Assembly (NCBI GenBank): GCA_018969425.1
Contig: JAGWYJ010000006.1
Location: 1 to 64,000, forward strand
DNA: 64,000 nucleotides
From: Alphaproteobacteria bacterium
Lineage (GTDB): Bacteria; Pseudomonadota; Alphaproteobacteria; Caulobacterales; Hyphomonadaceae
Direction of reading: 5' to 3'
Positions 33,972 through 44,071 of this stretch are shown here, in pieces. A program made the translations under genes and the position numbers. The notes below the pieces were generated by a model. It was given only the letters and a program-made list of their open reading frames with translations. It made no database searches and had not been told where the DNA came from. Position 1 is the first letter of the stretch; every line of letters starts with the position of its first letter.

Positions 33972-35048
33972 ATGGTTAACAATGTAACGCTTCGGGTGGT
34001 GGAAAACACGGGAATGGACAAGCAAAAGGCTCTGGAAACAGCCCTCGGGCAAATCGAGCGCAATTTCGGCAAGGGCTCGATCATGCGTCTCGGCGATCAG
34101 AAGGCGCTCGATATTGAAGCGGTGTCGACCGGCTCACTGGGGCTGGATATCGCGCTGGGGATCGGCGGGCTGCCTAAGGGGCGCATCATTGAGATTTATG
34201 GGCCGGAAAGCTCGGGTAAAACGACCCTGGCCCTGCACGTGATTGCGGAAGCCCAAAAGAGCGGCGGCGTGGGCGCATTCCTCGACGCTGAGCATGCTCT
34301 TGATCCGGTTTATGCCGCGAAGCTAGGGGTGGATCTGGACGACTTGCTGGTCTCCCAGCCTGACACGGGCGAGCAGGCTCTGGAGATTGCGGATACGCTG
34401 GTGCGCTCCGGGGCAGTTGATGTCCTTGTCATCGACTCAGTGGCGGCGCTGACGCCGCGCGCTGAGCTCGAGGGAGAAATGGGCGATAGTCTTCCTGGTC
34501 TTCAGGCTCGATTGATGAGCCAGGCGCTGCGGAAGCTGACTGCTTCGATTTCCAAATCCAAAACTATGGTGATCTTCATCAACCAGATACGGATGAAAAT
34601 CGGCGTCATGTTCGGGTCGCCTGAGACCACGACGGGTGGAAACGCTCTTAAGTTCTACGCGTCTGTGCGTCTTGATATCCGTCGGATCGGCCAGATCAAG
34701 GATCGTGAAGAGGTCGTCGGCAACCAGACCCGGGTCAAGGTCGTCAAGAACAAGGTTGCGCCGCCCTTCCGTCAGGTTGAGTTCGACATCATTTACGGAG
34801 AGGGTGTTTCCAAGATGGGAGAGCTCGTCGATCTCGGGGTTAAGGCCAACGTGGTCGAGAAGTCGGGATCCTGGTTTTCCTTCCGGTCCCAGCGGATCGG
34901 CCAGGGGCGTGAGAACGCGAAGAAGTTTCTCCGGGATAATCCTGCTATGGCCCTCGAGATCGAGGATGCGATCCGCAAGAACGCCGGCCTGATATCCGAA
35001 AGTCTTCTTGCCACGGATGAGGGCGGAGACGAGGCGGCGGAGGCATAG
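33972..35048 (+). CDS. recA: Recombinase RecA
   Basis: RecA drives homologous recombination and SOS induction. The 358-residue product has Walker [10 protein letters not shown] at residues 77-85, the [13 protein letters not shown] stretch, [20 protein letters not shown] as Walker B, and the conserved [20 protein letters not shown] loop. The ATG at 33972 has AGGAG about 7 bases upstream, whereas a GTG 21 bases earlier has no ribosome site. Upstream is a candidate LexA operator; downstream a clear terminator. The recA-alaS-icd order is common in alphaproteobacteria. Confidence 0.98.
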   Translation: MVNNVTLRVVENTGMDKQKALETALGQIERNFGKGSIMRLGDQKALDIEAVSTGSLGLDIALGIGGLPKGRIIEIYGPESSGKTTLALHVIAEAQKSGGVGAFLDAEHALDPVYAAKLGVDLDDLLVSQPDTGEQALEIADTLVRSGAVDVLVIDSVAALTPRAELEGEMGDSLPGLQARLMSQALRKLTASISKSKTMVIFINQIRMKIGVMFGSPETTTGGNALKFYASVRLDIRRIGQIKDREEVVGNQTRVKVVKNKVAPPFRQVEFDIIYGEGVSKMGELVDLGVKANVVEKSGSWFSFRSQRIGQGRENAKKFLRDNPAMALEIEDAIRKNAGLISESLLATDEGGDEAAEA

Positions 35049-35069
35049 ATCTGAGACGACAAAAGGTGG

Positions 35070-35107
35070 GACCCGCCGCTCTCGATGAAGCGGCGGGTCT
35101 TGCTTTT
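35070..35107 (+). terminator. Intrinsic terminator after recA
   Basis: A perfect 11-base stem, GACCCGCCGCT with AGCGGCGGGTC, has an 8-base loop and is followed by TTGCTTTT. It begins 21 bases after the recA stop. Confidence 0.9.
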
Positions 35108-35182
35108 CCAGTCATCACAGACTTGTCGAAGCTTCAGATTTGACCGTCTCGTTCCGTTCGGTCGATTGGCCGGTCGTTTTGC

Positions 35183-35211
35183 TTGGCGCCGCGGCGGGGG
35201 GGGCTTATATC
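35183..35211 (+). promoter_or_regulatory. Candidate sigma-70 promoter of alaS
   Basis: TTGGCG and TATATC are separated by exactly 17 bases. The pair lies about 95 bases before the alaS start and after the recA terminator. Alphaproteobacterial promoters are loose, so this is tentative. Confidence 0.3.
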
Positions 35212-35305
35212 GCGTTCATTCCCGAATATCGCCCGTATGCAAGGCGGGTGCAGGGGAAATGTTGTCGTCCCGGATCTGCCCGCCCCTCTCGGAGCTGTTT
35301 ATTCC

Positions 35306-37996
35306 ATGTCCACCCGTCGCTCCCCACGTTCCAAGGCCGGCAGGCCGACATCCGTCAACGCAATTCGATCGGCGTTCCTCGACTACTTCGCCGCAGCCGA
35401 TCATGTCATTCGTCCTTCTTCGCCGCTGGTGCCTCAGGGCGACGCGACTTTGCTGTTCACCAATGCGGGGATGGTTCAGTTCAAAAATATCTTTACGGGT
35501 GTCGAGAAGCCGTTTGCGCCGCGGGCCGCCACTTCGCAGAAATGCGTTCGAGCAGGCGGTAAACACAACGATCTTGATAATGTCGGCTACACCGCCCGCC
35601 ATCATACGTTCTTTGAGATGCTTGGAAATTTCTCCTTTGGAGACTACTTCAAGGAACAGGCCATTGAGCATGCTTGGAAGCTCGTCACTGAGGGTTTTGG
35701 CCTGTCTCCCAAGAAGCTTCTTGTGACCGTCTATCATGAGGATGAAGAGGCCGCGGGCTATTGGCGAAAGATTGCCGGTCTTTCCGATGATCGCATCATA
35801 CGTATAGCCACGTCGGATAACTTCTGGTCGATGGGAGATACGGGTCCTTGCGGGCCTTGCTCGGAAATCTTCTACGATCATGGAGACAAGATCTGGGGCG
35901 GACCGCCAGGGTCGGCTGAGCAGGACGGCGATCGCTTCATAGAGATCTGGAATCTTGTTTTCATGCAGTTCGAGCAAAGTGCGGACGGCGAGCGGAAGCT
36001 GTTGCCGAAGCCTTCAATCGACACCGGTATGGGGCTGGAGCGGATTTCAGCCATCTTGCAAGGCGTGCACAGCAATTATGAGATTGACCTGTTCCAGGCG
36101 CTGATAGCGGCTGAGGAAGAGGTATATTCGCGGCGCGCTGAGGGAGACGAGATCGCTTCCTTCCGTGTGATCGCAGACCATCTTCGCGCCACGTCATTCC
36201 TTATGGCTGACGGCGTCATGCCGTCTAATGAGGGGCGGGGGTATGTGCTTCGACGGATCATGCGCAGAGCCATGCGTCATGGTCATATGCTCGGCGCCCG
36301 GGAGCCTTCGATGCATCGACTTGTCGGTGCGCTCGTTGAGCAGATGGGTGAGGCTTATCCTGAACTGGCCCGCGCTCAGGCCTCCATTGAGAGCATCCTG
36401 GAGCAGGAGGAGGCGAGCTTCCAGCGTACCCTTGGCCGTGGTCTGCAGCTCTTGGATGAGGCGGTCGGAGGACTGCCGTCGGGCGGGGTGCTTCCGGGTG
36501 AGACCGCGTTTCGTCTCTATGACACCTATGGTTTTCCGCTCGATCTCACTCAGGACGTTCTGCGGGCCCGGGGTCTGTCCGTTGATGAATCCGGCTTTCA
36601 GTCCGCCATGGCGGAGCAACGTGCACGTTCGCAGGAGAGCTGGAAGGGCTCCGGCGAACAGGGGGGCGCTGAGGCCTGGTTCTCGCTGCGCGACGCTAGC
36701 GGACCGACAGCTTTCAAAGGGTATGAGGCCGGGAGCGGCTCCGCGCAGCTGGTGGCGATCGTGCGACAGGGTGAGCCGCGCGATGCTCTGGGACACGGCG
36801 AGGCTGCGGAACTCGTGTTTTCCCAGACTCCATTTTATGCGGAGTCTGGCGGACAGAGCGGCGACAGGGGCGAGATTCGCTTTGCCGGAGGAGCCGTGTT
36901 CCGCGTCGATGATGTCCAGAAGCGCGCTGGCGACTTGTTTGCGCATGTCGGGACTTTAGAGGCGGGCTCGGTCCGACCTGGCGATCTGGCCACCCTTCAG
37001 ATCGACACCCAAAGACGTGCGCGGATTCGGGCTAATCATTCGGCTACTCACCTGCTTCATGCGGCGCTTCGCAATCGTCTTGGCCGTCATGTGACCCAAA
37101 AGGGCTCCCTGGTTGAAGCTGATTATTTCCGGTTCGACTTTTCGCACAATGCGCCTTTGACCCGCGAGGATATTGACGCCGTCGAGGCCGAGGTGAATGC
37201 GGTCATTCGCCAGAATGCAGCCTCTGAGGTTCGTGAGATGTCGCCCGAGGCTGCGGTCAAGGCTGGAGCATTAGCGCTGTTCGGGGAAAAGTATGGAGAC
37301 ATCGTGCGCGTTCTCCGCCTTGGTGATTCTCTTGGCGAAGAAGGCGCTGCCTATTCGGTTGAGTTGTGCGGCGGTACCCACGTCGCGCGAACGGGAGACA
37401 TTGCCGTGTTCGTCGTCACTGGCGAAGGTGGCGTCTCGGCCGGAGTGCGACGCATCGAAGGTGCGACAGGCGCTCAGGCCCTCTCGTTTCTTAAAGCTCG
37501 AGCAGGTCTCGCCCGTGATGTCGCCGATCAGCTTAAGGCTCCGATCGTCGAAACCCCTGTTCGGGTTCAGGCGCTTCTCGAACAGAGGCGCAAGCTTGAG
37601 CAAGAGCTGGCTGATGCGCGCCGTAAGCTCGCTATGGGGGGGGCGGGCGGCGGTGCGGCTGCTCCTGAATATGTCGCGGGCGTTCAGTTTATCGGTAAGG
37701 TGGCCGAAGGCGTTCAGCCGCGCGACCTGAAATCGATGGTTGATGAGGCCAAGCAGAAAATGGGATCCGGCGTCGCCGTTTTTGTAGCCGTGACCGAAGG
37801 AAAGGCTGCTGTGGTGGTCGGCGTCACGGATGACTTGAAGGGGCGCTTCAGCGCGGTGGATCTGGTTCGGACGGCGGCGTCTGCTCTGGGCGGATCTGGG
37901 GGCGGCGGTCGGCCTGATCTGGCTCAGGCCGGCGGCCCTGACGGCTCTCGTGCGGATGACGCTATTGCGGCGGTCAAGGCGGCGCTTGGGGCCTAG
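35306..37996 (+). CDS. alaS: Alanyl-tRNA synthetase
   Basis: Charges tRNA-Ala. The 896-residue product has class II motif regions [15 protein letters not shown] and [19 protein letters not shown] near the N-terminus, and [20 protein letters not shown]. The editing domain has [16 protein letters not shown] and [12 protein letters not shown], which provide the zinc-binding His and Cys residues. The C-terminal C-Ala domain includes [20 protein letters not shown] and ends in the usual Gly-rich [10 protein letters not shown] chose the ATG at 35306 ([10 protein letters not shown]), since upstream codons do not look conserved. Confidence 0.97.
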   Translation: MSTRRSPRSKAGRPTSVNAIRSAFLDYFAAADHVIRPSSPLVPQGDATLLFTNAGMVQFKNIFTGVEKPFAPRAATSQKCVRAGGKHNDLDNVGYTARHHTFFEMLGNFSFGDYFKEQAIEHAWKLVTEGFGLSPKKLLVTVYHEDEEAAGYWRKIAGLSDDRIIRIATSDNFWSMGDTGPCGPCSEIFYDHGDKIWGGPPGSAEQDGDRFIEIWNLVFMQFEQSADGERKLLPKPSIDTGMGLERISAILQGVHSNYEIDLFQALIAAEEEVYSRRAEGDEIASFRVIADHLRATSFLMADGVMPSNEGRGYVLRRIMRRAMRHGHMLGAREPSMHRLVGALVEQMGEAYPELARAQASIESILEQEEASFQRTLGRGLQLLDEAVGGLPSGGVLPGETAFRLYDTYGFPLDLTQDVLRARGLSVDESGFQSAMAEQRARSQESWKGSGEQGGAEAWFSLRDASGPTAFKGYEAGSGSAQLVAIVRQGEPRDALGHGEAAELVFSQTPFYAESGGQSGDRGEIRFAGGAVFRVDDVQKRAGDLFAHVGTLEAGSVRPGDLATLQIDTQRRARIRANHSATHLLHAALRNRLGRHVTQKGSLVEADYFRFDFSHNAPLTREDIDAVEAEVNAVIRQNAASEVREMSPEAAVKAGALALFGEKYGDIVRVLRLGDSLGEEGAAYSVELCGGTHVARTGDIAVFVVTGEGGVSAGVRRIEGATGAQALSFLKARAGLARDVADQLKAPIVETPVRVQALLEQRRKLEQELADARRKLAMGGAGGGAAAPEYVAGVQFIGKVAEGVQPRDLKSMVDEAKQKMGSGVAVFVAVTEGKAAVVVGVTDDLKGRFSAVDLVRTAASALGGSGGGGRPDLAQAGGPDGSRADDAIAAVKAALGA

Positions 37997-38032
37997 CCGT
38001 TTTGGTCGGAATTGGTTCTCAATGGCCTACGC

Positions 38033-38422
38033 TCAATGGGCGATCGCTATATTGAGCGATATGAAGCGTTCTGCGATGCCGAGGCTCGAGGCCGTCGCCA
38101 GGGCGATCCATTCTCCTATATCGAGGCGCGGGGCTCGGTGACGAAGGGCCAGGATGACCCTGAGAAGGCTGGCGGAAAGGCCTAAACCGGACAGGGCGAA
38201 TACAAATGAGGCGGAGGACGCTGATCGAGAGGCGTGGGCGAAGGTCACCGCCAGCGCGAGGAGAAGGAGCGCTGTCACGTGCCGGCCGTAGTCGGCGTCC
38301 AGTCGGTTGAGCGCCGCGTGCGGAGATCCATCCTGCGCCTTGCCAGGTCGGCGCCCCAGGAGCAGGTGAAGGATCAAGCCGAACGCGCTCACTCCTCCGG
38401 CGAATAGGAATAGGTAGTTCAT
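38033..38422 (-). CDS. Hypothetical four-segment membrane protein (129 aa)
   Basis: A small membrane protein with hydrophobic segments near residues 2-20, 47-65, 70-90 and 105-125. I do not recognise a family. I placed the start at the ATG at 38422, with GGGGTCGG upstream; an ATG at 38434 and one at 38506 are in frame. It is convergent with alaS. Codon use is ordinary. Confidence 0.6.
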   Translation of the reverse strand: MNYLFLFAGGVSAFGLILHLLLGRRPGKAQDGSPHAALNRLDADYGRHVTALLLLALAVTFAHASRSASSASFVFALSGLGLSASLLRVILALRHRAPRLDIGEWIALATASSLGIAERFISLNIAIAH

Positions 38423-38591
38423 TACCGACCCCATACTTAGGCCGCGGAAACGTGACCTTGGCCCCAGCCGATCAAACACGCAATCCGGGGCGTAACGGCC
38501 TGACAACCGCCCTTATTCTCTGAGGGCGATTGTCAGGGCGGTCCGAATAGGCAGGTCAGGCGCGGACCCGATATCGGCGTCCGCAAAAGCT

Positions 38592-39809
38592 TCAACGCGC
38601 CATGGCTTCCTGGAAGTTCGCGGCGATCTTCTCGATGAAGCCCTCTGTCGTCAGCCACGATTGATTCTCTCCGACGAGCAGCGAGAGATCCTTGGTCATG
38701 AAGCCGGCCTCGACGGTTTCGATCGTCGTCTTTTCCAGCGTCTCGGCGAAGCGGGCGAGCTCCTTGTTTCCATCCAGCTTCGCGCGATGCGCAAGGCCTC
38801 GCGTCCAGGCGAAGATAGAGGCCACCGAGTTGGTCGAGGTGGGCTCTCCCTTCTGCCAGTTACGGTAGTGGCGCGTAACGGTTCCGTGGGCTGCTTCGGC
38901 CTCCACTGTCTTGCCATCGGGCGTCATCAAGACGGAGGTCATCAATCCCAGAGATCCGAAGCCTTGAGCCACAGTGTCGGACTGCACGTCGCCGTCGTAG
39001 TTCTTGCACGCCCAGACGTAGCCGCCCGACCATTTCATCGCTGAGGCGACCATGTCGTCGATCAGGCGGTGCTCGTACGTGCCTTTGAATTCGGCGAACT
39101 TCGCCTTGAACTCGGCGTCGAACACCTCCTGGAAGATGTCCTTGAAACGACCATCATAAGCTTTGAGGATCGTGTTCTTTGTGGACAGGTAAACGGGCCA
39201 TTTTCGCTCGAGCCCGAAGTTGAAGCACGCCCGTGCGAAGTCGCGGATCGACTCGTCGAGATTGTACATACCCATGGCGATCCCGGCGCCAGGGAAATCG
39301 AAGACCTCGTGTTCGATCGGCGCTCCGCCATCGGCGGGAGTGAATTTTATGGTGAGCTTTCCCTTGCCCGGGACCAGGAAGTCCGTCGCCTTGTACTGAT
39401 CGCCGAATGCATGACGGCCGATAACGATCGGCTGCGTCCAGCCGGGCACCAGGCGCGGGACGTTTCTCATGACGATCGGCTCGCGGAAGACCACGCCCCC
39501 AAGAATGTTCCTGATGGTTCCGTTGGGAGACTTCCACATCTTCTTGAGCTTGAATTCTTCGACGCGGGCTTCGTCGGGCGTGATTGTCGCGCACTTGACG
39601 GCCACCCCGTACTTCTGGGTCGCCAGCGCCGAGTCTATGGTGACCTGATCGTTGGTCGCGTCCCGGTTCTCGATCGAAAGATCGTAGTATTTCAGATCAA
39701 TGTCGAGGTAGGGGAGAATCAGCCTCTCCTTGATGAGCGCCCAGATGATCCGGGTCATTTCATCGCCATCCATTTCGACGACGGGGTTGGCGACCTTGAT
39801 GACAGCCAT
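38592..39809 (-). CDS. icd: NADP-dependent isocitrate dehydrogenase
   Basis: Oxidises isocitrate to 2-oxoglutarate in the TCA cycle. The 405-residue product is the eukaryote-like homodimeric type common in alphaproteobacteria: [20 protein letters not shown] at the start, [19 protein letters not shown] for substrate binding, and [20 protein letters not shown] plus [20 protein letters not shown] for cofactor and substrate contacts. GGGAG lies upstream of the ATG. Confidence 0.97.
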   Translation of the reverse strand: MAVIKVANPVVEMDGDEMTRIIWALIKERLILPYLDIDLKYYDLSIENRDATNDQVTIDSALATQKYGVAVKCATITPDEARVEEFKLKKMWKSPNGTIRNILGGVVFREPIVMRNVPRLVPGWTQPIVIGRHAFGDQYKATDFLVPGKGKLTIKFTPADGGAPIEHEVFDFPGAGIAMGMYNLDESIRDFARACFNFGLERKWPVYLSTKNTILKAYDGRFKDIFQEVFDAEFKAKFAEFKGTYEHRLIDDMVASAMKWSGGYVWACKNYDGDVQSDTVAQGFGSLGLMTSVLMTPDGKTVEAEAAHGTVTRHYRNWQKGEPTSTNSVASIFAWTRGLAHRAKLDGNKELARFAETLEKTTIETVEAGFMTKDLSLLVGENQSWLTTEGFIEKIAANFQEAMAR

Positions 39810-39994
39810 GCGGAGAGCTCCCTTGAGGCAGAGCGGGGCGGCCGTTGGGCCGCCGGTCTGGTGTTGAACTGCGTGGCCTATATCAGAGCCGTCTCTAGGA
39901 ACAAAGAGCGCCCGAGACCGGATCCAAGCCTCTTTCGGGTGGCGGGGCGACGGCGCTCTGGCCTTCCGCCCTTGAGCGTCGTAGGGGAGCGGTC

Positions 39995-40738
39995 ATGATC
40001 CCTCCCGCCATCATTCTGGTTGCGCCCCAGTTGGGCGAAAATATCGGGTCCGCAGCCCGAGTTATGGGCAATTTCGGTCTTTTCGATCTGCGACTCGTCG
40101 CGCCGAGGGACGGATGGCCGAACCCTGCAGCCGACACGATGAGCGCCGGGGCCTTTGAGGCCGGCGTGTCGGTGAAGGTGTTCGATGATGTTGAGGCGGC
40201 GGTCGCGGACTGTGTTCGAGTGCTCGCGACCACGGCCCGACCGCGCGGCATGATCAAGCCGGTGCTAGATCTTTCCGGCGCTCTTGAGGCCTGTCAGTCG
40301 GTCGTCGGGCGGACGGGAGTCCTTTTCGGAGCGGAGCGCACCGGATTGCCGAATGAGGCTGTCGCCCTTGCGGACGCCATAGTCTCCTTTCCCGTCAATC
40401 CGCAGTTCGCATCCCTCAATCTTGGTCAGGCTGTTGGGGTTTTCAGTTATGGCTGGGGCGCGGCTCGTTTCGTCGAGGCCTCGCCCCCTCAGGGCGATCT
40501 TGTTCGCGACCCTCCAGCCACGCGCGATGAACTGGTCGGGATGCTTGAACATTTTGAAGAGGAGCTGGACAGGGCCGGTTTCTTCTTTCCGCTCGTCAAG
40601 CGCCCGGTCATGCAGCTCAATCTCAGAAATGCGTTCACGCGCGCCGGGTGGACATCGCAGGAGGTGCGAACCTTTCGGGGGGCCATCAAGGCGTTAGCGC
40701 TTGGGCGAGGTAGGGCCCGGGTGGTCAGAGAAGACTAA
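39995..40738 (+). CDS. tRNA (cytidine/uridine-2'-O-)-methyltransferase, TrmJ family
   Basis: A SPOUT-class methyltransferase with a C-terminal helical extension, as in TrmJ, which 2'-O-methylates position 32 of tRNA. Motifs are VAPQLGENIGSAARVMGNFG near the start, VLFGAERTGLPNEAVALADA (motif 2) and VNPQFASLNLGQAVGVFSYG (motif 3, forming the trefoil knot). AGGGGAG lies 6 bases before the ATG. Function in tRNA rather than rRNA is inferred from the group 1 pattern. Confidence 0.9.
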   Translation: MIPPAIILVAPQLGENIGSAARVMGNFGLFDLRLVAPRDGWPNPAADTMSAGAFEAGVSVKVFDDVEAAVADCVRVLATTARPRGMIKPVLDLSGALEACQSVVGRTGVLFGAERTGLPNEAVALADAIVSFPVNPQFASLNLGQAVGVFSYGWGAARFVEASPPQGDLVRDPPATRDELVGMLEHFEEELDRAGFFFPLVKRPVMQLNLRNAFTRAGWTSQEVRTFRGAIKALALGRGRARVVRED

Positions 40739-40762
40739 CCTCTGATCCCAGGTCTTTGGCTG

Positions 40763-41452
40763 TCAGTGCGCGGGTGGGGCGAGGCAGATGTCTGGAACGG
40801 ATGCTCCGATCATGGGCAGGGCCTCTCCGCATACTTCGAGACTTCCATGCCACATCATCCTCAGTGCGACATAGAAGATGATCAGAAGGCCGACATAGGC
40901 GATCCATCGATGCTTATTGAGCAGGCGGGCGATAAAAGTCGCCGCCACGCCCATCAGAAGCACGGAGAGGCCCAGACCGAACACAAGGATCATCGGATGT
41001 TCATGCGCGGCTCCGGCTACGGCCAGCACGTTATCCAGCGACATTGAGACGTCAGCGATAACGATCTGAGTGATCGCCTGGCGAAGCGTCTTTACCTTTG
41101 CGCCAGCGATGAGACCGTCCGCGTTCAGATCCTGGCCCCGCAGCGCCTCGGTTTCGGTCTGATGACCGCCGGAGCGCAGCTCTCTCCACATTTTCCAGCA
41201 AACCCAGAGAAGCAGGACCCCTCCGGCAAACAGCAGGCCTACAATCGCCAACAGCTGGGTTGCGACCAGAGCGAATGCGATCCGGAGTACTGTGGCGGCG
41301 AGCACCCCCATGAGGATCGCCTTATTTCTCTGATCCTGCGGGAGACCGGCCGCCGCGAGGCCAATGACGACAGCGTTGTCGCCTGCGAGAACAAGATCGA
41401 TCATCACCACCGTGAGGAAGGCCTGGATCGCTTCGGGTGTCAGGAAGTCCAT
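40763..41452 (-). CDS. TerC family integral membrane protein (YjbE-like)
   Basis: A 229-residue protein with about seven membrane segments. The TerC signature appears at the start: VVMIDLVLAGDNAVVIGLAA, and again in the repeat QIVIADVSMSLDNVLAVAGA with the acidic residues thought to bind metal. Family members are linked to manganese export and to tellurite resistance. In some bacteria they are controlled by the yybP-ykoY manganese riboswitch; I looked for one upstream and did not find it. Two Cys lie near the C-terminus. Confidence 0.9.
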   Translation of the reverse strand: MDFLTPEAIQAFLTVVMIDLVLAGDNAVVIGLAAAGLPQDQRNKAILMGVLAATVLRIAFALVATQLLAIVGLLFAGGVLLLWVCWKMWRELRSGGHQTETEALRGQDLNADGLIAGAKVKTLRQAITQIVIADVSMSLDNVLAVAGAAHEHPMILVFGLGLSVLLMGVAATFIARLLNKHRWIAYVGLLIIFYVALRMMWHGSLEVCGEALPMIGASVPDICLAPPAH

Positions 41453-41741
41453 GTACGGCGACGCTCCAGATCACTTGGCGCAGAAAGGGTTAATCTCCTA
41501 TTCGCCCTTCGGACCGGCTTTTCAAGGGGCAGTGAGAGGAATCGGCTCCGAATGCCCCGCCGTGGGCGGCTTTGGCGTCTCAACACCCTTCCTGCGGCTT
41601 GACTTCCCCATGCTGATCCTGTTTGTGCGCGTCTTCCCCCGACTATCAGTCGGCCGGGGTCCATGACGGAAGGCGCGCCGCCGCCGTTGAAATCGCGCAC
41701 CCATGTGGGGTGCGCCGGAGCGCGCCGCAGATGAGGGTCTG

Positions 41742-42359
41742 ATGTCGAAACGCAGGAATGCGAAATATAAGCTTGACCGGCGGGTTGGAGAAAACGTCTG
41801 GGGTCGTCCTAAGAGCCCCGTGAACAGCCGCCAGAGCCGTCCTGGTCAGCATGGCGCCCGTCGCACCAGCAAACCGTCTGACTTCGGCCTTCAGCTCATG
41901 GCTAAGCAGAAACTGAAGGGTTTTTACGGCGACATCACCGAAAAGCAGTTCCGTAAGGTCTATGATGAGGCCGCGCGGCGTCGGGGCAACACGGCCGAGC
42001 TTCTGGTTGGCCTTCTCGAGTCCCGTCTCGACACGGTGGTCTATCGGGCGAAATTTGTTCCGACTGTTTTTGCGGCTCGTCAGTTCGTCAATCATGGCCA
42101 TGTCACTGTGAATGGCGTGAGGGCGAACATCGCCTCTATGATGATCCGGCCCGGGGATGTCATCGAAGTGCGTGAGCGGTCGCGCAACATGGCTCTGGTC
42201 ATCGAAGCCATGGGCTCGGCCGAGCGTGATATCCCCGACTATCTAGAGGTTGACGCGAAGGCGATGACGGCGAAATTCGTCCGTATGCCGGCTCTGGGTG
42301 AAATCCCCTATGCGGCGAAGATGGAGCCGAACCTCGTTGTCGAATACTACTCGTCGTAA
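41742..42359 (+). CDS. rpsD: 30S ribosomal protein S4
   Basis: Primary assembly protein of the 30S subunit. The 205-residue product starts [20 protein letters not shown], typical of the alphaproteobacterial form without zinc cysteines. The S4 RNA-binding domain has [20 protein letters not shown] and [25 protein letters not shown] lies 6 bases before the ATG. It stands apart from the main ribosomal protein operons, as usual in alphaproteobacteria. Confidence 0.98.
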   Translation: MSKRRNAKYKLDRRVGENVWGRPKSPVNSRQSRPGQHGARRTSKPSDFGLQLMAKQKLKGFYGDITEKQFRKVYDEAARRRGNTAELLVGLLESRLDTVVYRAKFVPTVFAARQFVNHGHVTVNGVRANIASMMIRPGDVIEVRERSRNMALVIEAMGSAERDIPDYLEVDAKAMTAKFVRMPALGEIPYAAKMEPNLVVEYYSS

Positions 42360-42468
42360 CAGCGGCGTTTGATCTTCCGGTCTTTTATAGACTTTCTGCG
42401 GAGCGGCTCTGGCAACGGGGCCGCTCTCATGCTTTCAGAGGTTCTCAGAGATCGTTGGAGGAGGGGAT

Positions 42469-43305
42469 ATGGGCCGTTCACCCGCATTCTCGAAGGTGCG
42501 GTCCGCCACCCGCATTCCAGCCGGCGGACGCTCGAGGGTCGATCTTCGCAAGCGTGATACAGATGACCTCATCCTGTTTCCGGACAAGGAAGAGGCCCAC
42601 ATCAGTCTGGATGCTGACGCCCGACGCATAGATGTCCTGCAGGATGCCCTCTTTGCAGCGCAGGGCGGTTCGTTGCTGGTCGTTCTTCAGGGTATCGATA
42701 CGTCCGGTAAGGATGGGGTCACCAAGGCGGTTTTTCGATATACCAGCCCGCTCGGGGTCAGGGTTCACCCGTTTGGTCGTCCTAGCGAGATAGAACTCGC
42801 CCACGATTACTTATGGCGGATTCATCAGGCTGTTCCTCGCCGGGGTCATATCGCTGTGTTCAATCGTTCTCATTACGAAGATGTCCTCGTTGTTCGCGTC
42901 CGCAATCTGGCGCCGCGCGAGCGTGTGGATGAGCGGTATGAGCAGATCAATGAATTTGAGAAGCATCTTGTCGCAAACGGTACGCGGGTCCTGAAGCTCA
43001 TGCTTCATGTCTCACGCGAGGAGCAGGGACGCCGCCTCAGGGAGCGTCTGGAGCGACCGGAGAAACGCTGGAAATTCAACCCTGACGATCTCGCTGACCG
43101 GCGCTTGTGGGATGATTATCAGGATGCCTATGAGCTTATGCTTAAATCGTGTTCGACCAGGCATGCGCCCTGGCATGTTGTCCCTGCTGACAGCAAGGCG
43201 AGACGCGACGCCATCGCCGCCCGCTTAGTACTGGCGGAGCTCGAAGACATCGCGCCAAGATATCCTGACCCCGGATATCGTCCGGATCAGTTTCAGATCG
43301 ACTAG
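42469..43305 (+). CDS. PPK2-family polyphosphate kinase
   Basis: Transfers phosphate between polyphosphate and nucleotides. The 278-residue product has the Walker A-type LQGIDTSGKDG at about residues 75-85 and the Walker B-type FNRSHYEDVLVVRV. The lid region follows (LHVSREEQGRRLRERLERPE and KRWKFNPDDLADRRLWDDY). The C-terminal APWHVVPADSKARRDAIAA is also typical. The N-terminal 45 residues are an arginine-rich extension. Whether it prefers AMP, ADP or GDP cannot be read. GAGGAGGGG precedes the ATG. Confidence 0.93.
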   Translation: MGRSPAFSKVRSATRIPAGGRSRVDLRKRDTDDLILFPDKEEAHISLDADARRIDVLQDALFAAQGGSLLVVLQGIDTSGKDGVTKAVFRYTSPLGVRVHPFGRPSEIELAHDYLWRIHQAVPRRGHIAVFNRSHYEDVLVVRVRNLAPRERVDERYEQINEFEKHLVANGTRVLKLMLHVSREEQGRRLRERLERPEKRWKFNPDDLADRRLWDDYQDAYELMLKSCSTRHAPWHVVPADSKARRDAIAARLVLAELEDIAPRYPDPGYRPDQFQID

Positions 43306-43310
43306 GAGCC

Positions 43311-43955
43311 TCATCCCGAAGTTACTGATCCGCCGCTTGAGCTGGACATGTTGAGGCGAGACGGAGAGCCTATAATGCGAATGCTGGCGCCTGAGGAGGC
43401 GCTGGCTGTTGCGGCTTCTGATGCCCGCACGACGATTTCCGATCCTGAAGAGGCCTCCGTCCGGACAGACCTGCATGCAAGCTTGTCTCCAGTCAGCTGA
43501 GCGCCTGAAGAGGCTGTCGCCTGAAGACTTGAGCAGGTTCCGGTTAACTCGATGCTCGCGCCGCTGGAGACGACAAGCGTCAGGTCTTCCATGCGGAGCC
43601 CGGCGCCGTTGATTTCGCTTCCCGAGGCGGCCGAAATCGAAGACAGGGGAGGCGCTCGAACGGTCACCACATAATCGCGCCTGGGGCTGGTCACGATCGA
43701 AAAGTGGTTTTTACGATTGATTTCAAGGATTCCCTTGTTCACCTTCAGCGTGATCTCGTCGATGGGTTTGCTGTCGGCATCGACTGTTACGCTGAATGGA
43801 CCTTCCAGCAGCTTCACAGAGACGCCTGAAGCCACCGAAATCCCTGTAAAGCCGGTCAATGGATAGCTTCGCGTCTCGCCGGCGGCCGGATGTGGAAGCG
43901 CTGTCATACCAACTATCAGCGTCGCTGAGGCAAGAAACAGGGTGCGGCTCATCAT
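43311..43955 (-). CDS. GIN domain (DUF2807) secreted protein
   Basis: A 214-residue exported protein, signal peptide ending near AAGE (residue 26). The DUF2807/GIN pattern is clear: GFTGISVASGVSVKLLEG, then VTVDADSKPIDEITLKVNKG. After that come at least five imperfect repeats of about 18-20 residues containing SSGA or SSGS, expected to form beta-helix turns. Two Cys lie in the repeat region. The domain is described as adhesin-head-like, but its function in proteobacteria is unknown. GGGAG lies 5 bases before the first ATG. It ends 5 bases from the convergent PPK2 gene. Confidence 0.85.
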   Translation of the reverse strand: MMSRTLFLASATLIVGMTALPHPAAGETRSYPLTGFTGISVASGVSVKLLEGPFSVTVDADSKPIDEITLKVNKGILEINRKNHFSIVTSPRRDYVVTVRAPPLSSISAASGSEINGAGLRMEDLTLVVSSGASIELTGTCSSLQATASSGAQLTGDKLACRSVRTEASSGSEIVVRASEAATASASSGASIRIIGSPSRLNMSSSSGGSVTSG

Positions 43956-44071
43956 GAGGACTCCCGGCGCTTTAAACTGGACGTGCCCTGGACCGACATT
44001 CACTCCTACCGAGCCTTTTTCGTCAATCCTAGGGTCTTCCTGACTTAACGACTTCAGGGGGCGCCTTGGTG

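Noticed and set aside
41453-41700. yybP-ykoY manganese riboswitch before the TerC-family gene
   Set aside because: I read the upstream region on the minus strand and did not find the conserved stems and purine-rich loops.
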